A DNA stretch of 64,000 nucleotides from Guyanagaster necrorhizus (GCF_019112545.1 NW_025064907.1:482631-546630); one strand, 5' to 3'; counted from the first letter of the stretch, positions 12,525 to 24,122 are shown. Translations and numbers: made by a program. Notes: a model not told the origin generated them from the letters alone.

Positions 12525-14207
12525 AGGATACAGATGGTGCTGATGCTAATAGCATAGATAGAAGAGTTGCTAATGCCTTTGACCATTCTAGAAGATATGT
12601 CAGTCAGGGTAAGAAAGTCACTATGCTCAGAGGTGAGATGAGTGGTTGTGCTATTATCAAGGAAGTAAGAGAATTCTTTTAATGATATGATAGTCTGTTT
12701 CTGCTGATTCAATGGTACAGCTATGATTGATGCAATATCTACATTCTGATGATTGTTGTTTCAGTTGATAAAGGTCAAGGTATTGCCATGCTGGTGGTGA
12801 GTACTCCATATCAATAGGAATACTAGAGATAGCTGGCTTCAGTGGGAAGAATACTGCTCAAAATACATCACTCTTTTCAGAGTTCTCATAAACTTATCAT
12901 ATCCTATCTCTCTCCTCTTTGACTATGAGGTCTGGCACTTATAATCTATCTCTATCTGTCATAGGCTGTGATATGAAGCTGTATATTTCTCATATGATGT
13001 TTTCACTCATGTTCTCCAACCATTTCATCCAACATTTTGTTTTAAAGCTATCTATCACATCAGCATATGTTTTTTATGCTTGTTGCCTTTCTCTGCATAC
13101 CAGATGACCTGTAAACTTTTTGTACTAGTGTGCCTTTTTCTATATCTTCTAAAGCTGTTTGTAAAAGGTCATTAATTCATCTGTCCATCAGCATTTTATA
13201 TATAGGCTGAGTTTGGTCTATAGTATATATAGTTCTTTGACATTCTGTACTGCTTGGTCTATATCATTTAGTGCCTTGTACATTTGTGCTGTCATTATGA
13301 TTTTACAGAGAGATGGTAGAGCATTTAACTTCTCTCTCAGCTTAATATAGAATTTTAGCTATTCTATCTTTTAAAAGTTCTATCATAGCTCAAAACTGTT
13401 TTGTGAGAGAGAGATGTCAATAATGGAGAGAATAGGAAAGTGATCTGTATATAATAGTTATGTAGCATAGTTGACTATGCATTTGGTAAATGCTGGCAGG
13501 AACTTGTCAGAGCAGAACATATTGTTGACTCATATGTAGTTTCTGGTAGAGAAGGCTTGTAATGTAGGCACTAGTGCTGGTAGTGGCATCTTGAGATAGT
13601 GGCATCCTATTAATTGCAATAAGCATTCTGCATACTCTAAGGCTTGATCTGTGAAGAAATGAGAGTTGCATAGCTCATCTCATAATAGATGATGTGCATT
13701 GAAGTCTCCAGCACAGATGAAGTGATATGATAGACCTTATCTATCATGTTATCTGGCTGTATATTCTCTGAATAATTTGTCAATAGTTTTTCAAACTGAT
13801 ACTTATCTGCCATCACTATATACATTGACAATGATTATAGATTCTGCTGGTGTCTGCAAGTCAATGGCTACAGCATCTTAGCTGCTCATTAGTATGGTGG
13901 ACCAAGAGTTAGCAGAGATAGCTCAGTTAATAAGCATGATTGCCCTCATCTGTGAGAGGTCCTGATTGTGTCTCATCAGGTATATGGTTATCCACCCTTG
14001 TGTTGCTCTAGATTTTCCTTATTTGCTGATATATGATTCTTGTATGAATATCATGTTATTGTCCTGATGAATCTGGTATAAGAGGCATGAGTGTGCTGTA
14101 AGAGATTTGTTAGCATTGAGTTGATATAGTCTGAGTGGTCTGTAGTCTGCATTGTTAGTATTTTCAGTGTTCAGCATATGTCTACTAGTAGTGTATAAGC
14201 ATGTCAT
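12525..14207 (-). pseudogene. LINE ORF2 remnant: AP endonuclease and downstream linker
   Basis: Read on the minus strand, this shows the N-terminus of a LINE apurinic-type endonuclease (LRLYQLNANKSLTAHSCLL ... IFIQESYI, 14160-14020). The GDFNAHHLL motif with a stop at the usual Trp is near 13700. The C-terminal YTDHFPILSIIDISLSQN block is near 13430, followed by a K-WWTDEL-like linker motif near 13190. The reverse transcriptase core is not in the window; the gene is cut by gypsy remnant G at 12524. Numerous stops make it a pseudogene. The linker motif fits fungal Tad1-like LINEs, but that placement is inference. Confidence 0.8.
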
Positions 14208-14229
14208 TCTTTATAGGTGTTTGTAGCTC

Positions 14230-15509
14230 CTTTTTGAGGGATCTCTCCATCTTTTTCTGGTCTGTTCTTTTTGTTAATGATGCTGCATTTGTCAACCTAG
14301 CCCATGGTTGACTTAATATAAAGTATTGTCTAAGCAATGGTTGCTGGTATTTGTTAGTCAATCTAAATGAGATAGTATTAGGATTTATATGATGATTCTT
14401 GTTTTGTTTTATGCTCTCAGCATCTCAATGATTTTATGTTTGGTGGAATGATATATTAAAGCTGCTGTGTGATGTCATTGTAGCATTGTTTTGTGAGCTC
14501 ATTGCTTGTCCTATCTCTTTGTTCACTGGCTTCTGTGAACATTCAGTCTCTGCTTGATTTTGAATATCATTGGATACCCATATTGTGGAATTCTCAGTAA
14601 TAAAGTATTTGTACTTCACTTCAGAATAACAGCTGTAGATAGTGTCAGTGGCTCTGATGAATGAGAGGCATGAATTCTGATCTACAGCCTCATGGCCTGA
14701 TGTCTTGCAGTTTACACAGTGAAATTTCTTCTGATTGGTGACCATACATTTCTTGGTCACATAGCTCTCTGCACATCATTCACATTTCATAGAGTTAGTG
14801 CAGTTTTTCACATCATGGTTCTGAGATAGATCAGAGCAGTTGATATATTGAGATGCATCTAGTAGCTCCTTGCTTGCATGGAGCTCTTGTCCTTTGATGA
14901 TAATGCCATATTGTATTATCTTGTTTGCCTGAATTCTAGAGTCAAAACCCATAATTAGATGAACTTCTCTCTGTCTTTTGTGATGAAACTCCTAGTCCCA
15001 ATGCATAGCCTACTGCTTTCCTCTATATCTCTCCATGTTTCTGTGTTCTTTACATCAATTGTGGTTAGTACAAAAGAGACTATTATATTGTTCAGCTGTA
15101 GGCTTACAACAGTGTCTTCCCCTGTTGCCTGGTTTACCAGATTTTCTGCCTCTGGCTTATGAAGCCATGCTGCTGCTTTATCCAAGTTGAAGACATACAT
15201 TACCTCTCCACTTGCAAGTTTCCATGATCCTACAACTTTGTGTTCATCTGAGATATCAGTTAGATTGCCATCAATTGTAGTCACTGCCAAGAATAGAGCT
15301 TTGTTGATATCAGCAACCAGATCCTTCTCAGTGGCATTGGCCATTGCTGACATTGTAGTTTCTGTTGTTAGTTTTATGATAACATATTGGTCTGCAAATG
15401 GGCTAGATCTTATAACTATTTCAGCATACAACATCATGTGCAACTGGAGGTTGAGTATGAGCAGTGATAGATGAGTTGCTTCAGTTTGAATGTCAGTGAC
15501 TGCTGCATG
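14230..15509 (-). pseudogene. LINE ORF1 remnant, 3' part with zinc knuckles
   Basis: The minus strand carries a long, mostly open stretch (15443-14955). It is followed by three tandem cysteine/histidine knuckles, the clearest being CVNCKTSGHEAVDQNSC near 14710-14670, preceded by CTNSMKCE and CAESYVTKKC patches. Such knuckles are typical of LINE ORF1 nucleic-acid-binding proteins. The frame continues upstream across element B into 31909-32094. A few TGA/TAG stops, for example at a probable Trp codon in the second knuckle, show it is dead. ORF2 begins just downstream, near 14207. Confidence 0.78.
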
Positions 15510-15798
15510 TGTTATGATTTTTCCTATTTTCTTTTCTTTTTCCTCGGAAATGACCCCTATCTTTGCTTAGTCAGGGCACTTAGGCCAGCGCTTAGGACTG
15601 TGGGAAAGCTTGGTCAGCAACCCAGTTGGTCATTGTCTTATTGAACAGCTGTGTGCTGTGAAGGGAGAGACAATATCCTTTTTGTCCTCCAACTGCGGTG
15701 CAGCAGTAACAGCACACAGCAGAACAATAGTTTTTGTGGAGAGGCTGGCAATGGCAGGGGAAACAGCACAACAGCAAGACAACAAGCTTTTGTGAACC
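15510..15798 (+). repeat. Element B 5' LTR, left part
   Basis: Matches the first 289 bases of the B 3' LTR, starting TGTTATGATTTTT, up to GCTTTTGTGAACC. There element C has inserted. The last five bases (GAACC, 15794-15798) are the target site duplicated again at 23876-23880. Confidence 0.95.
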
Positions 15799-16290
15799 TG
15801 TTATGCGCATGCTGCCAGCCTCCGTGTCACCTCAACCAACCATGAATTCTATCATGCTACCCACCGGACTCTGGCCGCTTCCCATTACCTACTAATTTCA
15901 TTTCACCATTATCATTTCACATCTGTATTTCACATTGTAATACCTAGACCCCAAACTCAGTAGCAAATATTCACACCAGAACCCAATGGAACCCAACTCG
16001 GAATTAGCTACCATTAGTATATAAAGCCATGTATATCACCATAACTACTCAGTTCAAATATCAACTTGGATAAGCCATCTACACTTCGTACTCACTCCCC
16101 CCTATTTCATCCATCGGATTTCGCTCCAAAGGATACTCCTGTTCACTTCTCTGACAGAACTCTGTTCTGTCCATCCAGATCCTTGGGCTCTGACTCAAGG
16201 GTGACGTTACCAATAGCTTTGTCAATGCCCATGCACTCCGCCGGACTCTGCGCGTGCACTCAAGCCCACTCAATTGGCACATTCCTAACA
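15799..16290 (+). repeat. Element C 5' LTR, 492 bp
   Basis: TGTTATGCGC ... TTCCTAACA. It contains a TATA box (TATATAAAG, 16018-16026) and, 34 nt on, AGTTCAAATAT (16051-16061), which pairs with the primer site at 16293-16303. It differs from the 3' LTR at about 32 positions, all transitions. Confidence 0.95.
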
Positions 16291-16292
16291 GT

Positions 16293-16303
16293 ATATTCGA
16301 ACT
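16293..16303 (+). other. Element C primer-binding site, self-priming type
   Basis: ATATTCGAACT lies two bases after the 5' LTR. It is the reverse complement of AGTTCAAATAT at 16051-16061 except at one position, where the LTR has A and the primer site implies G (a CpG in the primer site). The LTR partner starts about 34 nt after the TATA box, as in the unrelated-sequence family of A, B, D and F. Eleven bases is the length used by Tf1 of fission yeast. Confidence 0.75.
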
Positions 16304-16329
16304 CAAACCCTTGAGTCGAAAATTTTATC

Positions 16330-17778
16330 ATGTCCACCACATTTACTGAACCCACAGAGACCGATCCCAAACAAAGGCAGCCCACCCATCTAAACATGTT
16401 TTCCATGGAAGACATTCCGGCATCTGCCTCAAAGGAACAACCAGGCCTGTTCGGATCAGCCTCCAGTGGGGGACAACCTTTCTGTAGGGAAACCTACAAT
16501 CACTTTAGCTTCACTGCCCGCCAACCTAATTATGACGATTCCCCTAACCCTTTCGACACCACCAGCATCCCAACCAACAGGGCCCAATGGGCCAGCCTGA
16601 TGTATGGCGCCCGAACCGACCCCCCAATAGACCTCTTATCCCTGGGCAACAACCATGGGAATCCAGACAGCCCAGACTCAGAGAGCAGAGATGAAGACAC
16701 CCCTACTCATACTCCCATCCGACAGGAACCGGCTGGCAATCCACCAAACCCTTTCCCAGGAGGACCAGGAGGACCAGGAGGACCAGGAGGTCCAGGTGGT
16801 CCCAATGGCCCAGGCAGCGCCGATGGCTCCACAGGAAGTAACAATCCAAACCAGCAGGATATGTTCCTAGAATTCATGAACCTGTTACAAGGAGTCTCTG
16901 CCTCCCTCAACAACCCTAAACCAGCCACTGTCCGTACCAAGGTCAAGGAACCAGAACCATTTGATGGCTCTGACCCTCGCAAACTAAAGGCTTTCATTGT
17001 CTCCCTTCAGTTGAACTTCAACGACAGATCTACTGCGTTTGCAACGGATGCTAACAAGGTTAACTACGCCATTTCATTCCTGGCCAGCACTGCGCTCAAC
17101 TGGTTCGAACCAGACATTCTTAACCCCAATCTGTGGAATCCACCAGCCTGGCAATTCTCCTATGCAGCCTTCTTAGATGAGCTTCGTAGCAACTTCGGCC
17201 CCTTTGATGCTATCGGAGATGCTGAAGATGCATTAGAACACCTTCGGATGCGTGATGGTGATCGGATCATGAAGTATATGGTCCAATTCAACTAGTACAC
17301 TTCACAAATTGGGTACAGAGATAACTCCCTCCACCATGCCTTTTACTGTGGCCTCTGCACCCGTATCAAGGATGACATGGCACACCATGGGAAGCCAAAC
17401 AACCTTCGTGATATGCACTTCCTTGCCCAAGAACTTGATGCTCGCTACTGGACCTGGAAGACCGAAATTGCCCATGAAAACCAGGACAATAAATTCCCCA
17501 ACCCCAAATCCAAGGGGTCTAACACTTCTTTCTCAGACTCCAGCTCCACACCAAAATCTACTGCCCCTAAGTCCTATGCCGACAAGCTAGGTAAAGATGG
17601 CCATCTTACTCAGGAAGAAAAAGACTGCCAGTGCCAGAACAACCTTTGCATGTTCTGTGGAGCCAAACACAAGACCGAGGACTGCAACAAGCGGAAGGCA
17701 GCAGCCTCCGCCAAGGGGCGTGCAGCAGAGGTCGACACCGCTCCCGTGGAACTGGCTCTGATGGAGTTGGAAAACTAG
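16330..17778 (+). pseudogene. Element C gag, one nonsense codon
   Basis: The ORF starts at ATG 16330. It has a Ser/Thr/Pro-rich head and a Gly-Gly-Pro repeat encoded by a GGACCAGGA-type repeat near 16757-16803. A capsid-like domain follows (KEPEPFDGSDPRKLKAFIV ... ALNWFEPDIL), and near the end a CX2CX4HX4C knuckle (CMFCGAKHKTEDC, about 17648-17686). One TAG at 17293-17295 interrupts it; the same frame then stays open to 17778, about 483 codons in all, a normal size for a chromovirus Gag. Otherwise intact, so the damage is recent. Confidence 0.88.
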
Positions 17779-17817
17779 GAAGCAACCCTGTTCCCTCCAT
17801 GTGAGTTCAGGGTTACG

Positions 17818-20800
17818 TCAACTGTATTCGCACACCAGAGGTCATCACTCTCAATGCAACATCCCTTTCCAATCACTCCTTCCACATTCTCCTCTCAGCA
17901 GAATTGCCGACTACTACGGAACCTGATGGTTCCCCAACTTGTATCATCCTACGTTTTCTTGCCCTTATTGATTCTGGCTCTAGCCACTGCTTTGTTGACA
18001 CTAAGTATGTAGCTGCCAATGAAATCCCCATTAAAACCATCCCTAGTGTGCAACTTCGATTATTTGATGGCTCCATCGGGAGCCATATATCTCAAATCAC
18101 AACCATCCCCATCTGTTTCCCATCTGGAGACACCTTCCCCATCGACTTTTATGTCACTCCTCTGGATTCGTCTTGCAATCTTGTCCTAGGATACAACTGG
18201 CTCTCCCACTACAATCCACTGATTGACTGGGCTGAGAACAGTATCATTTTCCGTTCAAGCTACCAGGATCCCACTCCAACCAATTCCATGGCCTCCACCG
18301 CATCCCAGAGACTTCCGTGCCCACAGGACAACAGTCCATTTTTTTCCGAGCCTTCCAGCTCAATTTCGGGACTTCTGTGCCCATCGGACTCTATCAGTCC
18401 AACTTCCAGGGCTTCACCCCATTCCAAGTCCACATTGGATAGCCGGTGGACTTCATTCCCATATGAACCCATCTACTCCTATCCTCCCTCAGAATCTTTT
18501 ACTATGAAAGCACACCCAAAGATCTCCATCATATCTGCTGCCACATTCATCCGAGCCAGTGCAGAAGAAGGTGCCCAGCAGTTCACACTGCAGCCTTCTT
18601 TGCCTAATATTGGAGCCAAAGCCGCATCCGCAGAACCAGCAGATCTTTCATCAGTGCCAGTAGAGTACCATGATTTTGCAGATGTCTTCAGCGATACCCT
18701 CTCTGAAAAACTACCTGAACACAGACCGTATGACCTCAAAATCAACCTTGAGGAAGGGACATCCCCACCACTTGGACCCATTTATTCTCTCTCAGAATCT
18801 GAACTCAAAGCTCTACGAGAGTTTATTGATGATAATCTGCGCAATGAGTTCATTACTCCATCCTGCTCTCCACACAGGGCTCCAGTTCTATTCATCAAGA
18901 AAAAGACTGGTGAACTCCGACTTTGCGTCGACTACCGTGGCCTAAACAAAATCTCCAAGAAAGATCGCTACCCTCTCCCCCTCATTTCTGATCTCCTTGA
19001 CTCTGCCTGCTCCGCATGCATCTACACCAAGCTTGACCTTCAGCATGCCTACCATCTCGTTCACATAGCTAAGGGGGATGAATGGAAAACAGCCTTCTGG
19101 ACCTGTTATGGTTTCTTCGAATGGCACGTCATGCCCTTTGGCCTCACAAATGCTCCAGCGGCATTCCAACGATTTGTGAACGATATATTCTCTGACATGC
19201 TCGACATATCAGTAGTAGTCTACCTCGACGACATCCTCATATATTCTGACAACCCGGAAGATCACCAGAAACATGTTCGTGAGGTTCTACGCAGGCTTAG
19301 AGCTAATGGACTCTACTGCAAAGGTTCCAAATGCAAATTCAACCGGGACTCCATGGAGTACCTAGGCTACATCCTATCACCTGAAGGACTTCGCATGTCT
19401 GAAGAAAAAGTCAAGGCGATTGTTGACTGGCCGGTGCTGCGAAAAGTCAAGGACATCCAATCCTTCCTTGGCTTTGCCAACTTCTACCGTTGCTTCATAC
19501 ATGGATATAGTGACATCGTCATCCCCCTTACACAACTCACCCACAAGGGAACTCCATGGAAATTTGACAACAAATGCTTGGCTGCCTTCAATGAATTGAA
19601 ACAAGCCTTTACACATGCTCCCATCCTTACTCACTGGGTTCCCGATCGAAAGATAGTGGTGGAAACCGACGCCTCCGATTATGCCATCGCAGCTATCCTC
19701 TCCATCTACCTCGAAGATGGTGAAATTCACCTCATCGCTTTCTGCTCCCGGAGCCTCCACAATGCTGAACTCAACTATGACACCCATGACAAAGAGCTTC
19801 TAGCCATTTTTGAAGCCTTTAAACATTGGTGGCACTACCTTGAAGGCTCCGCGGACTCCATCAATGTTGTAACAGACCACAAGAACCTTGAATACTTCGC
19901 CACCACTAAGATTCTAACCCGCCAACAGGTCCACTGGTCCAAATACCTATTCCAGTTCAACCTAGTAATCCGGTTCCACCCTGGAAAACTTGGTGGGAAA
20001 CCAGATGCGCTCACTAGACGATGGGATGTCTATCCTAAAGAGGGGGATAGCCAATATGCCCAAATCAACCCCCACAATTTCTGACCCATGTTCACCCAAG
20101 AACAACTCTCTGCGTCACTCTGAGCAATCTATCTCGAAGGTCCCACCCTACGGGCTAGTGCCATCATGGATATCGACAAACTCCACACTGATATCAGACA
20201 AGCACAATCCTCTGATGCTATATCCTCTGATGGCCTCCACCAGGCTAAGGCCGCTTCCGAATCCTCTCCCTCTCAATGGTCCATTGACGAATCCAACATC
20301 CTTCGCTTCGAAGGCTGCATCTACATCCTGGACTCTGATGATCTCCGTCTCCGTATACTACAGAACAATCATGACCACATCTTGGCAGGTCACTTTGGTC
20401 AAAACCGGACATTAGAACTAGTCCGATGGAACTACACCTGGCCAAAGATACATAAATATGTCCGACACTATGTTAAGTCCTGCACAGTTTGTGGGTGCAA
20501 CAAGGCACCCAGACACCGCCCCTATGGGTTACTGAAACCTCTGCCAGTTCCTGAATGGCCATGGGATTCCATTTCCATGGACTTCATTGAACAACTACCG
20601 GACTCCAACGGATTCACCGCCATCTTAGTAGTCATAGACCGAGCTAGCAAGCAAGCCATCNNNNNNNNNNNNNNNNNNNNNNNNNNNNNNNNNNNNNNNN
20701 NNNNNNNNNNNNNNNNNNNNNNNNNNNNNNNNNNNNNNNNNNNNNNNNNNNNNNNNNNNNNNNNNNNNNNNNNNNNNNNNNNNNNNNNNNNNNNNNNNNN

Positions 20801-21764
20801 NNNNNNNNNNNNNNNNNNNNNNNNNNNNNNNNNNNNNNNNNNNNNNNNNNNNNNNNNNNNNNNNNNNNNNNNNNNNNNNNNNNNNNNNNNNNNNNNNNNN
20901 NNNNNNNNNNNNNNNNNNNNNNNNNNNNNNNNNNNNNNNNNNNNNNNNNNNNNNNNNNNNNNNNNNNNNNNNNNNNNNNNNNNNNNNNNNNNNNNCATCT
21001 ACTGCTCCTACCAGCAGGACAACTGGGACACCCTCTTACCCATTGCTGAATTCACCTACAATAATGCCCCTAACGTGTCCACTGGAATTTCCCCATTTTT
21101 TGCTAACAAGGGTTACCACCCCAACATCACCGTTCACCCTGAAAGGGATATCACCTCTGCCCAGGCCCGAGATTTCATGGTCAACCTTGATGAACTCCAT
21201 CAATTACTAAAGGATGAAATTTCTGAAGCCCAGTCTCGCTACAAGACCCAAGCAGACAAGCACCGGATTCTGGCACCTCCGTTCACAGTGGGAGACAAGG
21301 TCTACCTCAGCTCCAAACATATCAAAACCACCCGCCCGACCAGAAAATTCTCAGAGAAATACCTTGGTCCTTTCGAAATCATAGCCCAACCTGGTACCCA
21401 CTCCTTTACCCTGAGGCTTCTGCTGGACCTCTGGTCCATTCACCCCGTCTTCCATGTGTCACAATTGGAACCCATAGAAGAAAACACCATTCCTAACCGG
21501 ATCCAACCACCACCGCCTCCAGTCGAAGTTGATGGAGAAGAACATTTCGAAATAGCCCAAATTCTTGACTCTAAACTGGACCGCTGGTTCCGCTGCCCAC
21601 TGCTGTACAAAATCCAGTGGCTAGGATACAAAGGTACCAACGAAGAATTTGCTTGGTTATCGGCCTCCGAGTTCTCCACCGATGAATTTATTGAAGAATT
21701 CCACCACCGATACCCAGACAAACCAGGACCCTTGTCCAAAGTTATTCAAACATCCCATTCCTAA
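17818..21764 (+). pseudogene. Element C pol: PR-RT-RNase H-integrase-chromodomain, nearly intact
   Basis: The frame is open from about 17818 (no ATG needed before 17904, so it is probably expressed by frameshift or readthrough from gag) to 20081. The protease has ALIDSGSSHCFVD. RT has CVDYRGLNKI, MPFGLTNAPAAFQ and the YLDDILIYS active site (about 19219-19245). RNase H has ETDASDYAIAAILS. Two TGA stops (20082-20084 and 20121-20123) interrupt the junction to integrase, which continues with HILAGHFGQ ... CTVCGCNKA and the start of the catalytic core before the N gap at 20661. After the gap come the core end, GDKVYLSS, and a C-terminal chromodomain (IQWLGYKGTNEEFAWLSASE). Missense CpG changes are visible, for example WTCYG for the usual RTRYG. 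Confidence 0.9.
20661..20995. other. Assembly gap (335 N) inside element C integrase
   Basis: Run of N. The flanking reading frame is integrase on both sides, so the missing part should include much of the DDE core. Whether the N count equals the true length cannot be judged here. Confidence 0.98.
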
Positions 21765-21909
21765 TACAATACTACTCTGGACACCACCAGCCCCCACCTT
21801 ACCATTTCAATCACTTTTACACTTTCAAAATTGAAATCTTGTATTTACATTTCTTTTCTCCACTACCAACATCCGATGCCCTTTCTATATACATTTCATA
21901 CAAAAGATT

Positions 21910-23332
21910 TTACAAAGAAGTGGAACCTGACGGGCCCGCACCAGAACCCGAACTCTCCCTCCGCTCCTTCAACTCCTCTATATCCTCGTCCAGCCCCTTC
22001 AACATCGCCTCCCAAAGATCCTCCACCTCCTGATCCCTCTCATCCTTGAAAATCAGTCGGGCCTTCTTCCAGGCCTCTACCTCAGACTCCGAAAACAGCT
22101 CCGAAGGAGACGACATATCATCGGAACCATAGTCATCTTGAAGACCTGCCACAGTACCACGAACATCCGCCACCTCATCCGCCAACTCATCCATGCGACG
22201 CATCAACTTGCGTATCAATTTTGAAAGTTGGTGGAGACCGGCAGAGACCTCCACACTGCTGATCATCTCACTTGCGGTGATGCCCTTGTTGAATGAACAG
22301 GCGGTTTTCTTGACCTTGCAGCGAGAGCAAGTCTGCCCTCGACTGGCACCTTCGGTTACCAGTCATGCATAACACTGTGTGCCATCTTGACGACAATGCA
22401 CACAACTCCCTGAAAACAAAAGCTAAGTTAAGCCATGGAAGAAAACCAAGACACTTACTTTCACCATCCAACAATTCTTCGCCCTCCACCAGCCCCGCCA
22501 CTTCCAACTTCACCTGCTTTTTGGGGCTAATGATCACCTCTGTCTCACTGTCATCCACTATGCCCCTCGACCTGAACTTGCGTTTACATCCCTTCTCCGC
22601 CAGAACTGCTGCCCTTCTCTTCCCCTCCCGCACCCTCTTCCTCCTCTCCAGAGTCCCCTCGGATTCCTCAGACTCATCGTCCCCCTCAGTCCCCTTTACC
22701 TGCTCATCATTGGACTCCGGAGGCATATGGCGAGTCACCTTCTTGAAGCGAAGACCGGGGCCAGGACCATACCATTCCGCCAAAACTTGACGCAGCTGAA
22801 AATCAGTAGCCTCCGTGGGGGTCATCAGCAACCCATCCTCCATAACCATCCCCTCTGGCTCTACCTCCTCAGCCTCAGCCCTCACTGCTACCTCCACAGC
22901 CTCCCTCTCTGTGGCCTCCCTCTCCTCAGCCGACCTCTGAGCTGCCTCCCTCAATGCCTCCTCTACCTCCTTAGCCCGCCTCTCCGTGGCTTGCCGAACC
23001 TCCTCCCTCTTCCTCTCCAATTCCTCCTTCTGCTTCTTTTTCCGCACCTCCCAGGCCACATGGTCTGCCTGGACCTTTTCCTCCCACTCTTGCTCCCTTT
23101 GCCATTCCAAATGACTCTCCATGGCCTCCGCATATTCTTCCTCCACAGCCTCCCATTCTAGATGAAACAATTCTTTGGCCTCTTCAGGGCCATCGGGGGT
23201 GGATCCCCTCACCAGAGGCTCGGGAGTGCGTGAGCGATGATACGTGGCGAGCGATGACATAGGTGATGATGGTGGTTTCAGATCAAGATACAAAACTCCC
23301 ATGGCCACCAACAATCCTCCATGTGGCTCCAC
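21910..23332 (-). CDS. Antisense spliced gene in element C: coiled coil plus Zn(II)2Cys6-like cluster
   Basis: On the strand opposite to gag-pol, between pol and the 3' LTR. Exon 1 (23332-22459) encodes about 291 residues, with a highly charged coiled coil at residues about 50-165 (KKKQKEELERKREEVRQATE). An intron with GTAAGT donor and TTTTCAG acceptor (22458-22410, 49 bp) joins it to exon 2 (22409-21910). Exon 2 starts with CX2CX6C (CVHCRQDGTQC), a 14-residue gap and a second CX2CX6C (CSRCKVKKTAC), close to the fungal binuclear zinc cluster pattern, then an acidic helical tail. A TGA at 22365-22363, where CGA would fit, interrupts this copy. An intron can survive retrotransposition only if it is antisense to the genomic RNA, which supports the orientation. 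The start could be the internal ATG at 23260. Function unknown; a DNA-binding regulator is possible. Confidence 0.72.
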
Positions 23333-23383
23333 CGGCCATCGGGATCAGCGCTCTTGAGGGCAAGAATGCTAAAGGGGGGATAC

Positions 23384-23875
23384 TGTTATGCGCATGCCAC
23401 CAGCCTCCATGTCACCTCAACCAACCACGAATTCTATCATGCTACCCACTGGACTCCGGCTGCTTCCCATTATCTACTAATTTCATTTCACCATTATCAT
23501 TTCACATCTGTATTTCACATTGTAATACCTAGACCCTGAACTCAGTAGCGAATATTCACACTGGAACCCAATGGAACCCGACTCGGAATTAGCTACCATT
23601 AGTATATAAAGCCATGTATATCACCATAACCACTCAGTTCAAATATCAACTTGGATAAGCCATCTACACTTCATACTCACTCCCCCCTATTTCATCCGTC
23701 GGATTCCGCTCCGAAGGATACTCCTGTTCACTTCTCTGACAGAACTCTGTTCTGTCCATCCAGATCCTTAGGCTCCAACTCAAGGGTGACGTTGCCAATA
23801 GCTTCATCAATGCCCATGCACTCTGCCAGACTCCGCGTGTGCACTCAAGCCCACTTGATTGGCACGTTCCTAACA
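23384..23875 (+). repeat. Element C 3' LTR, 492 bp
   Basis: Same length as the 5' LTR and aligned to it without gaps. It starts TGTTATGCGC and ends TTCCTAACA, followed by target duplication GAACC (23876-23880). The antisense gene begins only about 50 bases to its left, so its promoter may lie in this LTR. Confidence 0.95.
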
Positions 23876-23880
23876 GAACC

Positions 23881-24108
23881 TTTATTTATAGTATGATAAC
23901 AGAACAGTATATAAGTAGCATAGCTCTCGCTGTAATACCCCAGCTTCGAGCTAAAGTTTATTCTCTACCATTCTATCTTGAGCGACTTGCAATGCCTTGA
24001 CCACACACTCTATTCAACACATCAGTGAACTCAGTTGGACATACCCAAAGTGTGAGATACTGAACTGTTTATCATGTGTTAATAGTCATGTGGAGTTTGG
24101 GCTTAACA
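23881..24108 (+). repeat. Element B 5' LTR, right part
   Basis: Continues the B LTR after the nested element C. It has TATATAAG at 23908-23915 and the self-primer sequence AGCTTCGAGCTAA at 23942-23954 (34 nt later), and ends GGGCTTAACA. Confidence 0.94.
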
Positions 24109-24109
24109 A

Positions 24110-24122
24110 TTAGCTCAAAGCT
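24110..24122 (+). other. Element B primer-binding site, self-priming type
   Basis: TTAGCTCAAAGCT begins two bases after the LTR. It pairs with AGCTTCGAGCTAA in the B LTR (23942-23954) at 12 of 13 positions. The one mismatch is a CpG in the LTR that reads as CpA-equivalent in the primer site. Compared with element A, several positions differ in both arms while pairing is kept. Confidence 0.78.

Larger units (their letters stand above)
15799..23875 (+). mobile_element. Element C: chromovirus of a second family with antisense accessory gene
   Basis: An 8-kb element with 492-bp LTRs at both ends (15799-16290 and 23384-23875) and perfect GAACC target duplications (15794-15798, 23876-23880). The order is LTR, gag, pol with chromodomain, then 1.6 kb that holds a gene on the opposite strand, then the 3' LTR. 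A purine tract AAAGGGGGGA (23371-23380) precedes the 3' LTR. An N gap (20661-20995) removes part of integrase. Only about three in-frame stops were seen in the coding frames, so it is younger than A, B, D and G, in line with its position nested in B. Confidence 0.96.

Noticed and set aside
10021..15500. Classical repeat-induced point mutation (RIP) as the sole cause of decay
   Set aside because: Most changes fall at CpG, not at the CpA context of Neurospora RIP. Some CpA to TpA changes (TGG to TAG, CAA to TAA) occur in the oldest copies, but CpG decay dominates in young ones.
16757..16803. Short tandem GGACCAGGA repeat that could be taken for a CRISPR-like or satellite array
   Set aside because: It encodes a Gly-Gly-Pro tract within gag, with no spacers and only about five units.
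20522..20998. Minus-strand frame through the N gap
   Set aside because: It is made of N codons and the antisense of integrase.
22727..23161. Plus-strand Leu/Pro-rich frame in element C downstream region
   Set aside because: It is the complement of the coiled-coil exon of the antisense gene; its composition follows from Glu/Arg codons on the other strand.
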